A DNA stretch of 64,000 nucleotides from contig JAJRWB010000054.1 of assembly GCA_024276995.1 (NCBI GenBank), positions 1 to 64,000 on the forward strand. The letters are read 5' to 3'. The DNA comes from Candidatus Eiseniibacteriota bacterium. Its GTDB lineage: Bacteria > Orphanbacterota > Orphanbacteria > Orphanbacterales > Orphanbacteraceae. The notes under the pieces were generated by a model, which was not told the origin of the DNA, did not search any database, and saw only the letters and a list, made by a program, of their open reading frames with translations. Of the stretch, positions 1 through 6,256 are shown piece after piece (the stretch's first letter is position 1; each line of letters begins with the position of its first letter). The position numbers were made by a program, and so were the translations under genes.

Positions 1-1
1 C

Positions 2-1024
2 AATGGCAACACGACCACCGAGGCTGATGACATCACAGTGACCGTGAGCCGCTCCGGCCTCGATGCCGGGAGCTATTCCGGAACGGTAACGGTGACGCCC
101 GCCACCGGCGATCCTCAGGATGTTTCGGTCACCCTGACCGTTTCCGGCCCCGGCCCCACGCCCGGCGGCATGGCACTCGTCCCCGCCGGCAGTTTCCAGA
201 TGGGGGGCGACCCGTCGGCGTACTGCGGGAGCGGCGAGCACCAGGTAACACTCACCCACAGTTTCTACGTCGGGCAGTACGAGGTGACGAATCAGGAGTA
301 CAAAGACGCGCTGCAGTGGGCGTACGATCGCGGCTACGTGACCGCTTCATCGTCCACGGCGCAGGACAACCTCGACGGGAGCACGGTGGAGCTGGTCGAC
401 CTGAACAGCTCGTATTGCCAGATCTCGTTCAGCTCCGGCACGTTCACCGTCGATTCGGGAAAAGAGAATTATCCCATGATCGAAGTCTCGTGGTACGGAG
501 CAGCGGCCTATTGCGACTGGCTGAGCCTACAGGCGGGGCTTTCCCGCGCGTACGACCACTCCACGTGGGAGTGCAACGGTGGGAGCCCTTACACCGCCTC
601 GGGCTACCGTCTTCCGACCGACGCGGAGTGGGAGTACGTGACCCAGGTGAACGGAGAACGGAAGTACCCGTGGGGGAACGAGAGTCCGGACTGCAACCGG
701 GCGAATTACTGGGGATGTCTCTCCGGGTCATACCCGAGAACATCAACTGTCGGCACCTACCCATCCGGAGCGGTATCGGTCAGCGGGACATTGGTGTACG
801 ATATGGCTGGAAATGTATGGGAGTGGTGCAACGACTGGCATACCTGCGATCTGGGAAGTTCGCCGGTGTCGAATCCGACCGGTCCCGGCTCCGGCTCGTA
901 TCGGGTGCTGCGCGGCGGCTCGTGGTACGACAACGAGAGCCACCTCCGCTCGGCGGTCCGGTACAGCTACATCCCGGGCAACACGTACGGCTACTTCGGG
1001 TTCCGGGTTGCCCGCAGTCATTGA
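2..1024 (+). CDS. DGR target (variable) protein: Ig-like/BACON-type repeat plus FGE-sulfatase (C-type lectin fold) domain, 5' partial
   Basis: The frame is open to the window edge, so the true start lies upstream. The first ~55 visible codons read as the end of a beta-sandwich repeat of the BACON/Ig type (GSYSGTVTVT, then VSVTLTVSG). A formylglycine-generating-enzyme/sulfatase-modifying domain follows: VPAGSFQMGG, YEVTNQEYKDAL, YRLPTDAEWEYV, YDMAGNVWEWCNDW, RVLRGGSW and GFRVARSH at the end. This C-type-lectin fold is a common DGR target, because its C-terminal surface tolerates changes. The last 43 codons coincide with the variable repeat. Such proteins are normally secreted or surface-exposed ligand binders rather than true formylglycine enzymes. 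The surface location is inferred, since the signal peptide is outside the window. Confidence 0.93.
   Translation, partial: NGNTTTEADDITVTVSRSGLDAGSYSGTVTVTPATGDPQDVSVTLTVSGPGPTPGGMALVPAGSFQMGGDPSAYCGSGEHQVTLTHSFYVGQYEVTNQEYKDALQWAYDRGYVTASSSTAQDNLDGSTVELVDLNSSYCQISFSSGTFTVDSGKENYPMIEVSWYGAAAYCDWLSLQAGLSRAYDHSTWECNGGSPYTASGYRLPTDAEWEYVTQVNGERKYPWGNESPDCNRANYWGCLSGSYPRTSTVGTYPSGAVSVSGTLVYDMAGNVWEWCNDWHTCDLGSSPVSNPTGPGSGSYRVLRGGSWYDNESHLRSAVRYSYIPGNTYGYFGFRVARSH
893..1021 (+). repeat. DGR variable repeat (VR)
   Basis: This 129-bp segment aligns without gaps to 1592-1720 (offset 699). I counted 20 mismatches, and every one lies at a TR adenine: 9 A to T, 9 A to G, 2 A to C. Changed VR positions are 911, 926, 929, 939, 941, 956, 957, 962, 966, 968, 972, 977, 978, 986, 989, 990, 992, 995, 996 and 1017. 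No C, G or T of the TR differs. This is the signature of adenine mutagenesis during DGR retrohoming. It encodes the last residues of the target protein. Confidence 0.97.
997..1016 (+). promoter_or_regulatory. Invariant 3' end of VR, likely initiation-of-mutagenic-homing (IMH) segment
   Basis: Twenty bases at the 3' end of the VR are identical to TR 1696-1715. They are G/C-rich and contain almost no adenine. In characterised DGRs the 3' border of the VR holds the IMH, where cDNA integration starts, so this is the expected place for it. The role is inferred from position. One adenine-derived change (1017) lies just past it, so the exact border is uncertain. Confidence 0.55.
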
Positions 1025-1080
1025 TTCCGGATCGGTTCTGATTTCTGTTTTGCTGTGTTCTGTATTCTGAAATCAGGGGT

Positions 1081-1101
1081 CCAGGGGGCGAAGCCCCCTG
1101 G
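1081..1101 (+). promoter_or_regulatory. Perfect 9-bp hairpin downstream of VR (DGR homing hairpin or terminator)
   Basis: CCAGGGGGC, loop GAA, GCCCCCTGG, starting 60 bp after the VR. DGR targets often have a short inverted repeat 3' of the VR that promotes homing, with a GNA/GRNA-type loop. A run of eight T follows, but nine bases after the stem, so the hairpin could also act as a terminator of the target gene. The sequence cannot separate the two roles. Confidence 0.5.
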
Positions 1102-1200
1102 TCGCCGCGAATTTTTTTTCGGCTTTTTCGGTCCATTTTGGGTGAGCTGCCAGGTTCGCTCCCCGCGGAGAGAACCCGGCGCCGATTGAGGGGGGAAAGT

Positions 1201-1584
1201 ATGGCTGTGAACGAGTCGCCGATCTTTGTCCGCACCCACGATTTTGCCGTCTGGCTTCTCGCTCACACGATCCGCTTTCCGAAGAGCCAGCGGTTCGTCA
1301 TGGCGAGACGGATCGAGGAGACGATTCTCGACTTCCAGGAGAGGCTGATCCGCGCGGCCAGAGCGAAGGGACGCGCCACGGGACGCGAGCTGCAGGAGGC
1401 GGATGTTCTCTTCGAGATCCTCCGGCGACACATCCGAACCTGCGTCGAGCTGAAGCTCTTCACATTGAAACAGTATGAATATGCCGCGGGAAGGCTGGTC
1501 GAGATCGGCCGGCTTCTCGGCGGCTGGATCGGAAAGCAGACGGAATCCACCGGGCGAAAGCAGGTGGTGGGGAGCGGTCCGTAA
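1201..1584 (+). CDS. avd: Avd-like DGR accessory protein (four-helix bundle)
   Basis: 127 aa, the usual size of Avd (accessory variability determinant). Avd is a basic helical pentamer in studied systems; it binds the DGR RT and template RNA and is needed for cDNA synthesis. The protein is helical and rich in Arg/Lys (FPKSQRFVMARRIEE, LQEADVLFEILRRHIR, YEYAAGRLVEIGRLLGGW), matching the four-helix-bundle/Avd family. I chose ATG 1201 because it follows the purine-rich GAGGGGGGAAAGT; a TTG 63 bases upstream would add an unconvincing arginine-rich extension. The gene lies between target gene and TR, the common Avd position, and ends eight bases before the TR. Confidence 0.85.
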   Translation: MAVNESPIFVRTHDFAVWLLAHTIRFPKSQRFVMARRIEETILDFQERLIRAARAKGRATGRELQEADVLFEILRRHIRTCVELKLFTLKQYEYAAGRLVEIGRLLGGWIGKQTESTGRKQVVGSGP

Positions 1585-1591
1585 AGGAGCG

Positions 1592-1720
1592 GGCTCGTAT
1601 CGGGTGCTGAGCGGCGGCTCGTGGAACAACAACGAGAACAACCTCCGCTCGGCGAACCGGAACAACAACAACCCGAACAACACGAACAACAACAACGGGT
1701 TCCGGGTTGCCCGCAATCAT
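1592..1720 (+). repeat. DGR template repeat (TR)
   Basis: This is the template for mutagenic retrohoming into the VR at 893-1021. It has 39 adenines in 129 bases, 20 of them replaced in the VR. In the reading frame of the target it carries 16 AAC codons plus one AAT (runs such as NNNN, NNTNNNN). AAC is the codon whose adenine mutagenesis reaches many residues without making a stop. In the VR, 14 of the 16 AAC codons have changed, to Y, D, S, H, V, I, G or F. The short reading frame across the TR is not a gene. Confidence 0.97.
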
Positions 1721-1939
1721 AGGCATCGCCGGATGCCGGCGGCTCAAGGGCCTCCGGACCGTGCGCGAATATGACAGGAACGTTTCCCGGTCGGCGGGAG
1801 AGTCTCCGGATCGCCGGGAACGAGTGTCCGCCGGCCGAATAGACAAGGGGGTCGTGGCGACTGGTAGGCGAGGGTCGAACGCCGTCACGATCCCGTTTTT
1901 TCAGGAGCCGACGCCGACAGGCAAAGAGGCGTAACTGAT
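1721..1939 (+). ncRNA. Spacer between TR and RT, probable 3' part of the DGR template RNA
   Basis: This is 219 bases without a convincing gene. In the Bordetella phage DGR the RNA between TR and RT is needed for priming of cDNA by the RT-Avd complex, and this stretch holds the equivalent position. It begins with a small hairpin, GGCATC-GCCG-GATGCC, at 1722-1737, directly after the TR. The purine-rich AAAGAGG at about 1923-1929 probably serves as the RT ribosome-binding site. RNA boundaries are unknown. Confidence 0.5.
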
Positions 1940-3007
1940 TTGAAGCGGGCGAAAGATCTTTTTCCGACGGTCTGCGACTTCGGGACGCTCTACGAATCAT
2001 TCCGGAGGGCAAGACGGGGGAAACGGTACAGGGAGTATGCCCTCGCCTTCGAGGCGGACCTCGAGGAGAATCTCCTCGGACTCCGGGAAGAGCTGATCGG
2101 CGGGACGTATCGGCCTTCCCCCTACAGAGTGTTCACGATTCGGGATCCGAAGCGGCGGCGGATCGCCGCGCCCTCTTTCCGCGACCGCGTCGTCCATCAC
2201 GCCTTCTGCTCGGCGGTCGAGCCGTTCTTCGAACGGGGCTACATCCACGATTCGTACGCCTGCCGACTCGGGAAGGGAACTCACAGGGCGCTCGACCGGT
2301 GCCAGGAATACGCGAGACGGTTTCCGTATGTCCTGCAATGCGATGTCCGCCGGTACTTCGCTTCCATCGACCACACGATTCTGAAAGGGGCGATCGCCCG
2401 GCGGATCGCCGATCGCCGGGTTCTCCGCCTCGCGGATACGGTACTCGATCACGCGCCGTTCGACAGGGAAGGCGCTCCCGGCTACTTCCCCGGCGACGAT
2501 CTCTTCTCGCCCCTCGACCTCCGAAGGGGGATTCCGATCGGGAGCCTCACGTCGCAGCTTTTCGCGAACCTCTATCTCGATCGCCTCGATCACTTTGTGA
2601 AAGAGGAACTGCGCGTTCACGGCTATCTCCGCTACATGGATGACTTCCTCCTCTTCGGGGAGAGCAAATCTCTCCTGAGCGACTGGCGGGAGAAGGTCCG
2701 CCGATTTCTCGAACGGCTCCGGCTCGAACTGCATCCCGGGAAGCAGCAGATCTTTCCGGTGCGTAATGGGGTTCCATTTCTGGGGTTTCATATTTTTCCC
2801 AATCGGCGCCTATTGAAGCGGGAAAACATCCGCCGGTTCGTGAAACGGATGCGAGCGTTGCGACGAGCGATCCGATCGGGGTGGAGGAGTGAAGGCGACT
2901 ACCGGACTTCTCTTCTCGCATGGATCGGACACGCCATGCACGGGGATACGTGGAGGCTGCGAACCGCTCTTCTGGGGGCGATGGCGCCGGCATTCGGAGG
3001 CGGTTGA
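1940..3007 (+). CDS. DGR-type reverse transcriptase
   Basis: 355 aa; makes the adenine-mutagenised cDNA from the TR RNA. Palm motifs are in order: QCDVRRYFASID with catalytic Asp135, then IPIGSLTSQ at 198-206, then YMDD at 232-235, then FLGFHIFPNRRLL as motif E/thumb. The IGxxxSQ form of motif 4, where other RTs have QGxxxSP, is diagnostic of DGR RTs and is tied to low fidelity at template A. The start is a TTG at 1940, nine bases after AAAGAGG; no better ATG precedes the conserved region. All catalytic residues are present, so the enzyme looks active. Confidence 0.97.
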   Translation: MKRAKDLFPTVCDFGTLYESFRRARRGKRYREYALAFEADLEENLLGLREELIGGTYRPSPYRVFTIRDPKRRRIAAPSFRDRVVHHAFCSAVEPFFERGYIHDSYACRLGKGTHRALDRCQEYARRFPYVLQCDVRRYFASIDHTILKGAIARRIADRRVLRLADTVLDHAPFDREGAPGYFPGDDLFSPLDLRRGIPIGSLTSQLFANLYLDRLDHFVKEELRVHGYLRYMDDFLLFGESKSLLSDWREKVRRFLERLRLELHPGKQQIFPVRNGVPFLGFHIFPNRRLLKRENIRRFVKRMRALRRAIRSGWRSEGDYRTSLLAWIGHAMHGDTWRLRTALLGAMAPAFGGG

Positions 3008-3081
3008 ACGCGGAGCTTCGGCCGACGGGAAGCGGCGGAACCTCGACGCAGGATCGATTCGAACCGTCCCGCGCAAACCGG

Positions 3082-3166
3082 CCAGAATTTTACCGCCGCG
3101 GCGGCGGTAAATATTCGACCACCTTGCCGATGGAGTCACGACTGAACCCGAATTCCCGAACTCGCA
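3082..3166. repeat. Palindromic dispersed element, copy 1
   Basis: The core TTTACCGCCG-CGG-CGGCGGTAAA spans 3089-3111. It is flanked by CCAGAA on the left and TTCGACCACCTTGCCGATGG on the right. About 80 bases match copy 3 (5718-5803) almost exactly. It lies directly 3' of the minus-strand MNT/HEPN remnant. A reading frame on the minus strand (EFGFSRDSIGKVVE) runs into the palindrome and stops there. Confidence 0.8.
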
Positions 3167-3189
3167 GCAGGCTCACTCGCTCTCCTCGA

Positions 3190-3285
3190 GCGTTCCATCT
3201 GTGTCCGATTCCGGACGAGAGCTTCCGCCTCGTCAATATGGTCCACCATCTGGCAGAGGGAAACGCTCTCTTAATGCCGCGACAT
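3190..3285 (-). pseudogene. HEPN (HepT-like, DUF86) toxin, N-terminal fragment
   Basis: A minus-strand reading begins ATG 3285 with MSRH, meets an in-frame TAA (3271-3273), then continues ESVSLCQMVDHIDEAEALV and RNRTQME before homology ends near palindromic copy 1. This resembles the first ~30 residues of HepT/DUF86 toxins, which normally overlap the end of their MNT antitoxin gene, as here. The catalytic Rx4-6HxY region is missing, so the toxin is dead. The match is judged by eye on a short stretch. Confidence 0.5.
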
Positions 3286-3571
3286 AGAGTTCCTCCGCTT
3301 CCCGCAGGACCTCATCCCGGAAATACTTGCTCAGGCTGCCGGGTGTGTGCAGGTCCACCGAGCGCCCGAGGATGATCGAAAGCTCGTCCTGCATGCGAAT
3401 AAACGCCAATCCGACCCGCACGCCGGGCTGGAACTCGACCAGAATATCTACGTCGCTATCGGGCCGGAAGTCATCGCGGAGAATGGAGCCAAAAAGTGCC
3501 AGCCGGCGAACGCCGTTCGCCCGGCAAAACGCCTCGATCCGCTTTCTTGATATCTCGATGGGGTGTTGCAC
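3233..3571 (-). CDS. MNT-type nucleotidyltransferase (MntA-like antitoxin)
   Basis: 112 aa minimal nucleotidyltransferase. The motif LFGSILRDDFRPDSDVDILV carries the GS and DxD metal-binding signature of the MNT fold. In HEPN/MNT toxin-antitoxin pairs this enzyme AMPylates and silences the HEPN RNase. I chose GTG 3571, preceded by GGAGGGG at proper spacing, over a longer start at 3616. The C-terminal tail (LPDGGPY) overlaps the broken HEPN fragment. With no intact toxin beside it, the gene is probably an orphan or a decaying module. Confidence 0.8.
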   Translation of the reverse strand: MQHPIEISRKRIEAFCRANGVRRLALFGSILRDDFRPDSDVDILVEFQPGVRVGLAFIRMQDELSIILGRSVDLHTPGSLSKYFRDEVLREAEELYVAALRERFPLPDGGPY

Positions 3572-3809
3572 GACAGATCCCCTCCCTGCTCGGCCGGTCG
3601 CTTCAGAACCCCTCACAGTGTCGCATATTCAATACCACCGGACAAGAGGCTGATCACCGACGCGCAAAGGAGGCACATCTTCAGTCATTGAGTCTGCGAC
3701 GAGTTTTTCGCTTTGTCGGGTGAATGAGGATCGGCTCGGAAGATTGAAAATCGAAGATCAAGTGTGTGATCCTTAGCTTGCCTGAAGCAATATGATGTGT
3801 AGGAAGTGA

Positions 3810-3853
3810 CCAATCTTCGACCGCCGCCGCGGCGGTAAATTTTCGACCACCTT
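3810..3853. repeat. Palindromic dispersed element, copy 2
   Basis: The core ACCGCCG-CCG-CGGCGGT is at 3820-3836, flanked by GACCAATCTTCG on the left and TTTTCGACCACCTT on the right. The left arm has diverged (TTCG instead of TTTT), and homology to copies 1 and 3 ends just past the flanks. It lies about 45 bases beyond the end of the minus-strand ATPase gene. The rest of 3617-3898 holds no gene that I can see. Confidence 0.7.
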
Positions 3854-3898
3854 CAACTCTTTTTCAATGCGATTTCAGCTGCGCACAGCCCGGTTTCA

Positions 3899-5209
3899 TC
3901 ACACCGACCCGCTGCGGGTGGCGGCCGCTGCGAAGTAGAGTGGCAGGAACGTGAGCTTCTTCCCGGGAAGTTCGCCGTACGGCCTGGACGAGAAGACCAG
4001 GCCGCCCCTGCAGTTCGGATATCTTTCGAGCAGCCCGTGAAGGCTTCTCAACCGCCCTGCCGGACCACTCTTCACTTCTACTCCATAGATACCCCCTTTC
4101 ACGACGGCGAGGTAGTCGGTTTCAGCGGCACTTCCCCTCGCTTCCCGTGACCAGTAGAAGAGATTGGAGTCGTGGCAGGTCAGCATTTCCTGTCCGACAA
4201 ATTGCTCGGCCATCGCGCCGCGATAGATGTCAAGCAGATCACGTTTCCCATATTCGATGTCGGCGCGTATCCCACAGAGGTGCTGCCATAAGCCGACATC
4301 GACCAGGATCGCCTTGAATCTTTTCGACGACGCTTTCGCACCGAGCGGCAGGCCGGAAGGGCTCGCAGAGGGAATGCGCGTGACCACGCGCGCCTTGCAC
4401 AGAAGATCGAACGCGCGTTTGATTGTCGTGTGGGAATGCCCGTCCGCAAGGTTGGAATATTTGAGCTGCTGTCCAACATTCTGCGCAATCCCGCTCAGTG
4501 TAGTGCCCATGCAGTACGGATCGGCGCGCGGGGCATATTTGGAAAAGTCCTGGCGGTAGGCATCGACAAGCTCGGCATGAATGGCGAACGCCTCCTGAAT
4601 CGATCCGCTTTCCGCGTAGGTTCTAACCGCCTCCGGCATTCCCCCCACAAAGCAATAGGTCCTGAGTTCTTCCAGAAGCATCGCGTGAATCGCATCGGAA
4701 ACAGGTCCGGGTCTCCCGGTGACCACATCAGCAGCCTTCTCCTTTCCCACAGCCCACAAGTACTCGGGAAAGCTCATCGGATACAGATCGAGCGATTGAA
4801 TACGGCCTACGGGAAAAGCTGTTTCCGCGAACGCGAATTCGAGCAGCGAACCGGCAGCCACAACATGGAGTCCGGGGATCTCCTCGTAGAAGTAGCGAAG
4901 GGCGGTGATGGCGCGGGGACAACTCTGAATTTCATCCAGGAAGAGGAGCGTACCTCCGGGGACAATTTTCCTGTTGGTCAAGACCTCAAGTTCAGAGACG
5001 AGCGATTTCGCCTCCAGGTTGCCCTTAAAAACGCGGTGCCATTCCCGATTCCGTTCCAGATCGACCGTGACGACCGAATCGAATTGATCCCGGGCGAACT
5101 GGAGGAGTGAGTATGTCTTCCCCACCTGTCGTGCTCCACGCAGGAGCAACGGTTTACGACGCTCGGCTCTCTTCCAGTCGATCAGACGCTCTTCGATCAT
5201 TCTTCTCAT
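3899..5209 (-). CDS. AAA ATPase of the AAA_14/DUF4143 family
   Basis: 436 aa. The N-terminal ATPase half has Walker A (LRGARQVGKTYSL, residues ~22-34) and Walker B (GGTLLFLDEIQ). The C-terminal DUF4143 half resembles a PD-(D/E)XK nuclease fold: FYWSREARGSAAETDYLAV, then YGVEVKSG. This E-D-ExK-like arrangement is typical of the family. These proteins are widespread in accessory DNA; their cellular role is not established, though toxin-like or defence-like roles have been suggested. The length is normal for the family and the gene looks intact. A strong minus-strand promoter lies 55-83 bases upstream of the start. Confidence 0.85.
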   Translation of the reverse strand: MRRMIEERLIDWKRAERRKPLLLRGARQVGKTYSLLQFARDQFDSVVTVDLERNREWHRVFKGNLEAKSLVSELEVLTNRKIVPGGTLLFLDEIQSCPRAITALRYFYEEIPGLHVVAAGSLLEFAFAETAFPVGRIQSLDLYPMSFPEYLWAVGKEKAADVVTGRPGPVSDAIHAMLLEELRTYCFVGGMPEAVRTYAESGSIQEAFAIHAELVDAYRQDFSKYAPRADPYCMGTTLSGIAQNVGQQLKYSNLADGHSHTTIKRAFDLLCKARVVTRIPSASPSGLPLGAKASSKRFKAILVDVGLWQHLCGIRADIEYGKRDLLDIYRGAMAEQFVGQEMLTCHDSNLFYWSREARGSAAETDYLAVVKGGIYGVEVKSGPAGRLRSLHGLLERYPNCRGGLVFSSRPYGELPGKKLTFLPLYFAAAATRSGSV

Positions 5210-5263
5210 TGCGGTTTCCCCGATTCTCCGTCTGATCTCTCGAAACGATCAAATTACAGGGCT

Positions 5264-5292
5264 ATTATCGACCTTAGCCGATCAAATATCAA
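5264..5292 (-). promoter_or_regulatory. Sigma70-type promoter of the AAA_14 ATPase gene, with direct repeats
   Basis: On the minus strand: -35 TTGATA (5287-5292), a 17-base spacer, -10 GATAAT (5264-5269). Each hexamer matches consensus at five of six positions. The 9-mer CGATCAAAT (plus strand) occurs at 5246-5254 and again at 5279-5287, bracketing the -10 and touching the -35, which would suit a repressor. Confidence 0.65.
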
Positions 5293-5717
5293 GGCATATT
5301 TTTGCGTCCTGGAACCGGAGGCCACGTAAGGGATTCGCGGAAAGGCGTGAAAGAGGGAACCGCGGCGATCGCGGAGGCCCATTCTTCTTCGCCCGCAGGC
5401 CGGAAACCGACACGATTCACGGCGCCTCCGCGTCGACTGCTCCCGCGCGGCGCGCCTCGTCGGCGAAGAGTGGCTCCGCATGAAAGAGATGGAAGCCGAC
5501 CGCGAAGGCGAGGCCGTCGACCTGTCGTAAGGGGGAGGAGGCCCGCCCGGTTCCGGTTTCAACTCCTAACCACGTCGAAGCCGGCCGCGAGAGAGAGTTC
5601 GGGACATCGACATTGATCCAGTAGCCCGGGGTGGCTGGCCTGGAAACCGGGAAGTTATTTCTGATCGAGTAGCCGGGGAGCTGGCTAGCGTAGCAGCCGA
5701 ATCGTCATACAAAAAAC
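5293..5717. other. Gene-poor stretch with a short imperfect direct repeat
   Basis: I see no intact gene here. One plus-strand frame near 5455-5530 reads like a decayed protein end (RLVGEEWLRMKEMEADREG, then a stop), but I cannot assign it. Two similar segments starting GATCCAGTAGCC (5615) and GATCGAGTAGCC (5663) sit 48 bases apart and continue with GGGG and GGCTGGC. Their meaning is unknown. Confidence 0.4.
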
Positions 5718-5803
5718 GACCAGAATTCTACCGCCGCCGCGGCGGTAAATCTTCGACCACCTTGCCGATGGAGTCACGACTGGACCCGAATTCCTGAGTC
5801 CGC
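5718..5803. repeat. Palindromic dispersed element, copy 3
   Basis: The core TACCGCCG-CCG-CGGCGGTA is at 5729-5747. The left flank is GACCAGAATTC; the right flank TTCGACCACCTTGCCGATGG continues through GAGTCACGACTG and ACCCGAATTCC. It is nearly identical to copy 1 over ~80 bases and also lies at the 3' side of a minus-strand HEPN fragment. Confidence 0.8.
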
Positions 5804-5832
5804 AGGAATGCCCCCTCACTTTTCTTCAGCAT

Positions 5833-5970
5833 TCAATCGGTGAGAAGCGTCCTGATCTTCACCGCGAGCGGCGGGAAGTCCGTTGTGGCGATTTCCCACA
5901 GAATGCCGCGATCCACAGCGTCATACCGATGAATCAGACGATTACGCGTGCCGATCGAAAGGAGCCCGGA
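5833..5970 (-). pseudogene. HEPN (HepT-like, DUF86) toxin, C-terminal fragment
   Basis: The minus-strand frame reads GTRNRLIHRYDAVD, RGILWEIATTDFPPLAVKI and RTLLTD, then a stop at 5833. RNRLIHRY is the HEPN RNase signature (Rx4HxY), and the tail matches the end of DUF86 proteins. Upstream the frame loses similarity and meets a TAG near 6022, so only the C-terminal third remains. It could be a second decayed toxin or the lost end of the one at 3190-3285. Between it and the HNH gene (5971-6256) I see nothing else. Confidence 0.65.
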
Positions 5971-6256
5971 ACCCGCGAGGCGGCGAATAAATCGATGATT
6001 TCGCACTTTTTTCCTTGATAGCTATTTTGCGTGTCGGTTTTCGATGTCTCGGGTCTGTGCCTGCATTGTGTCTGAATGCCGCAGGGGCCTCGCCACGGTC
6101 TACTTCGTCCTCCTCGAATCAAGAATGATTCGCCGACGGCTCGAACGGCGATTCCGGCGCTCTGTGGAAGCCGAAAACCGATGCCTTGTACTGTGTGCGG
6201 GGTGAACGGGATCGGCCGATAGTCGAATCGTGATGGATGAGGAGGAGGAAGTGAAG

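Noticed and set aside
1625-1696. AAC tandem runs as a microsatellite
   Set aside because: The interspersed codons match the VR exactly outside adenines, so this is a DGR template rather than a simple repeat.
1475-1774. Open frame encoding an Asn-rich peptide across the template repeat
   Set aside because: It is the in-frame shadow of the TR, whose coding content mirrors the target protein's end. It has no credible start and no separate function.
5254-5616. Several Arg-rich open frames on both strands
   Set aside because: There is no family similarity, poor starts and mutual overlap. They look like non-coding GC-rich DNA with perhaps one decayed gene end.
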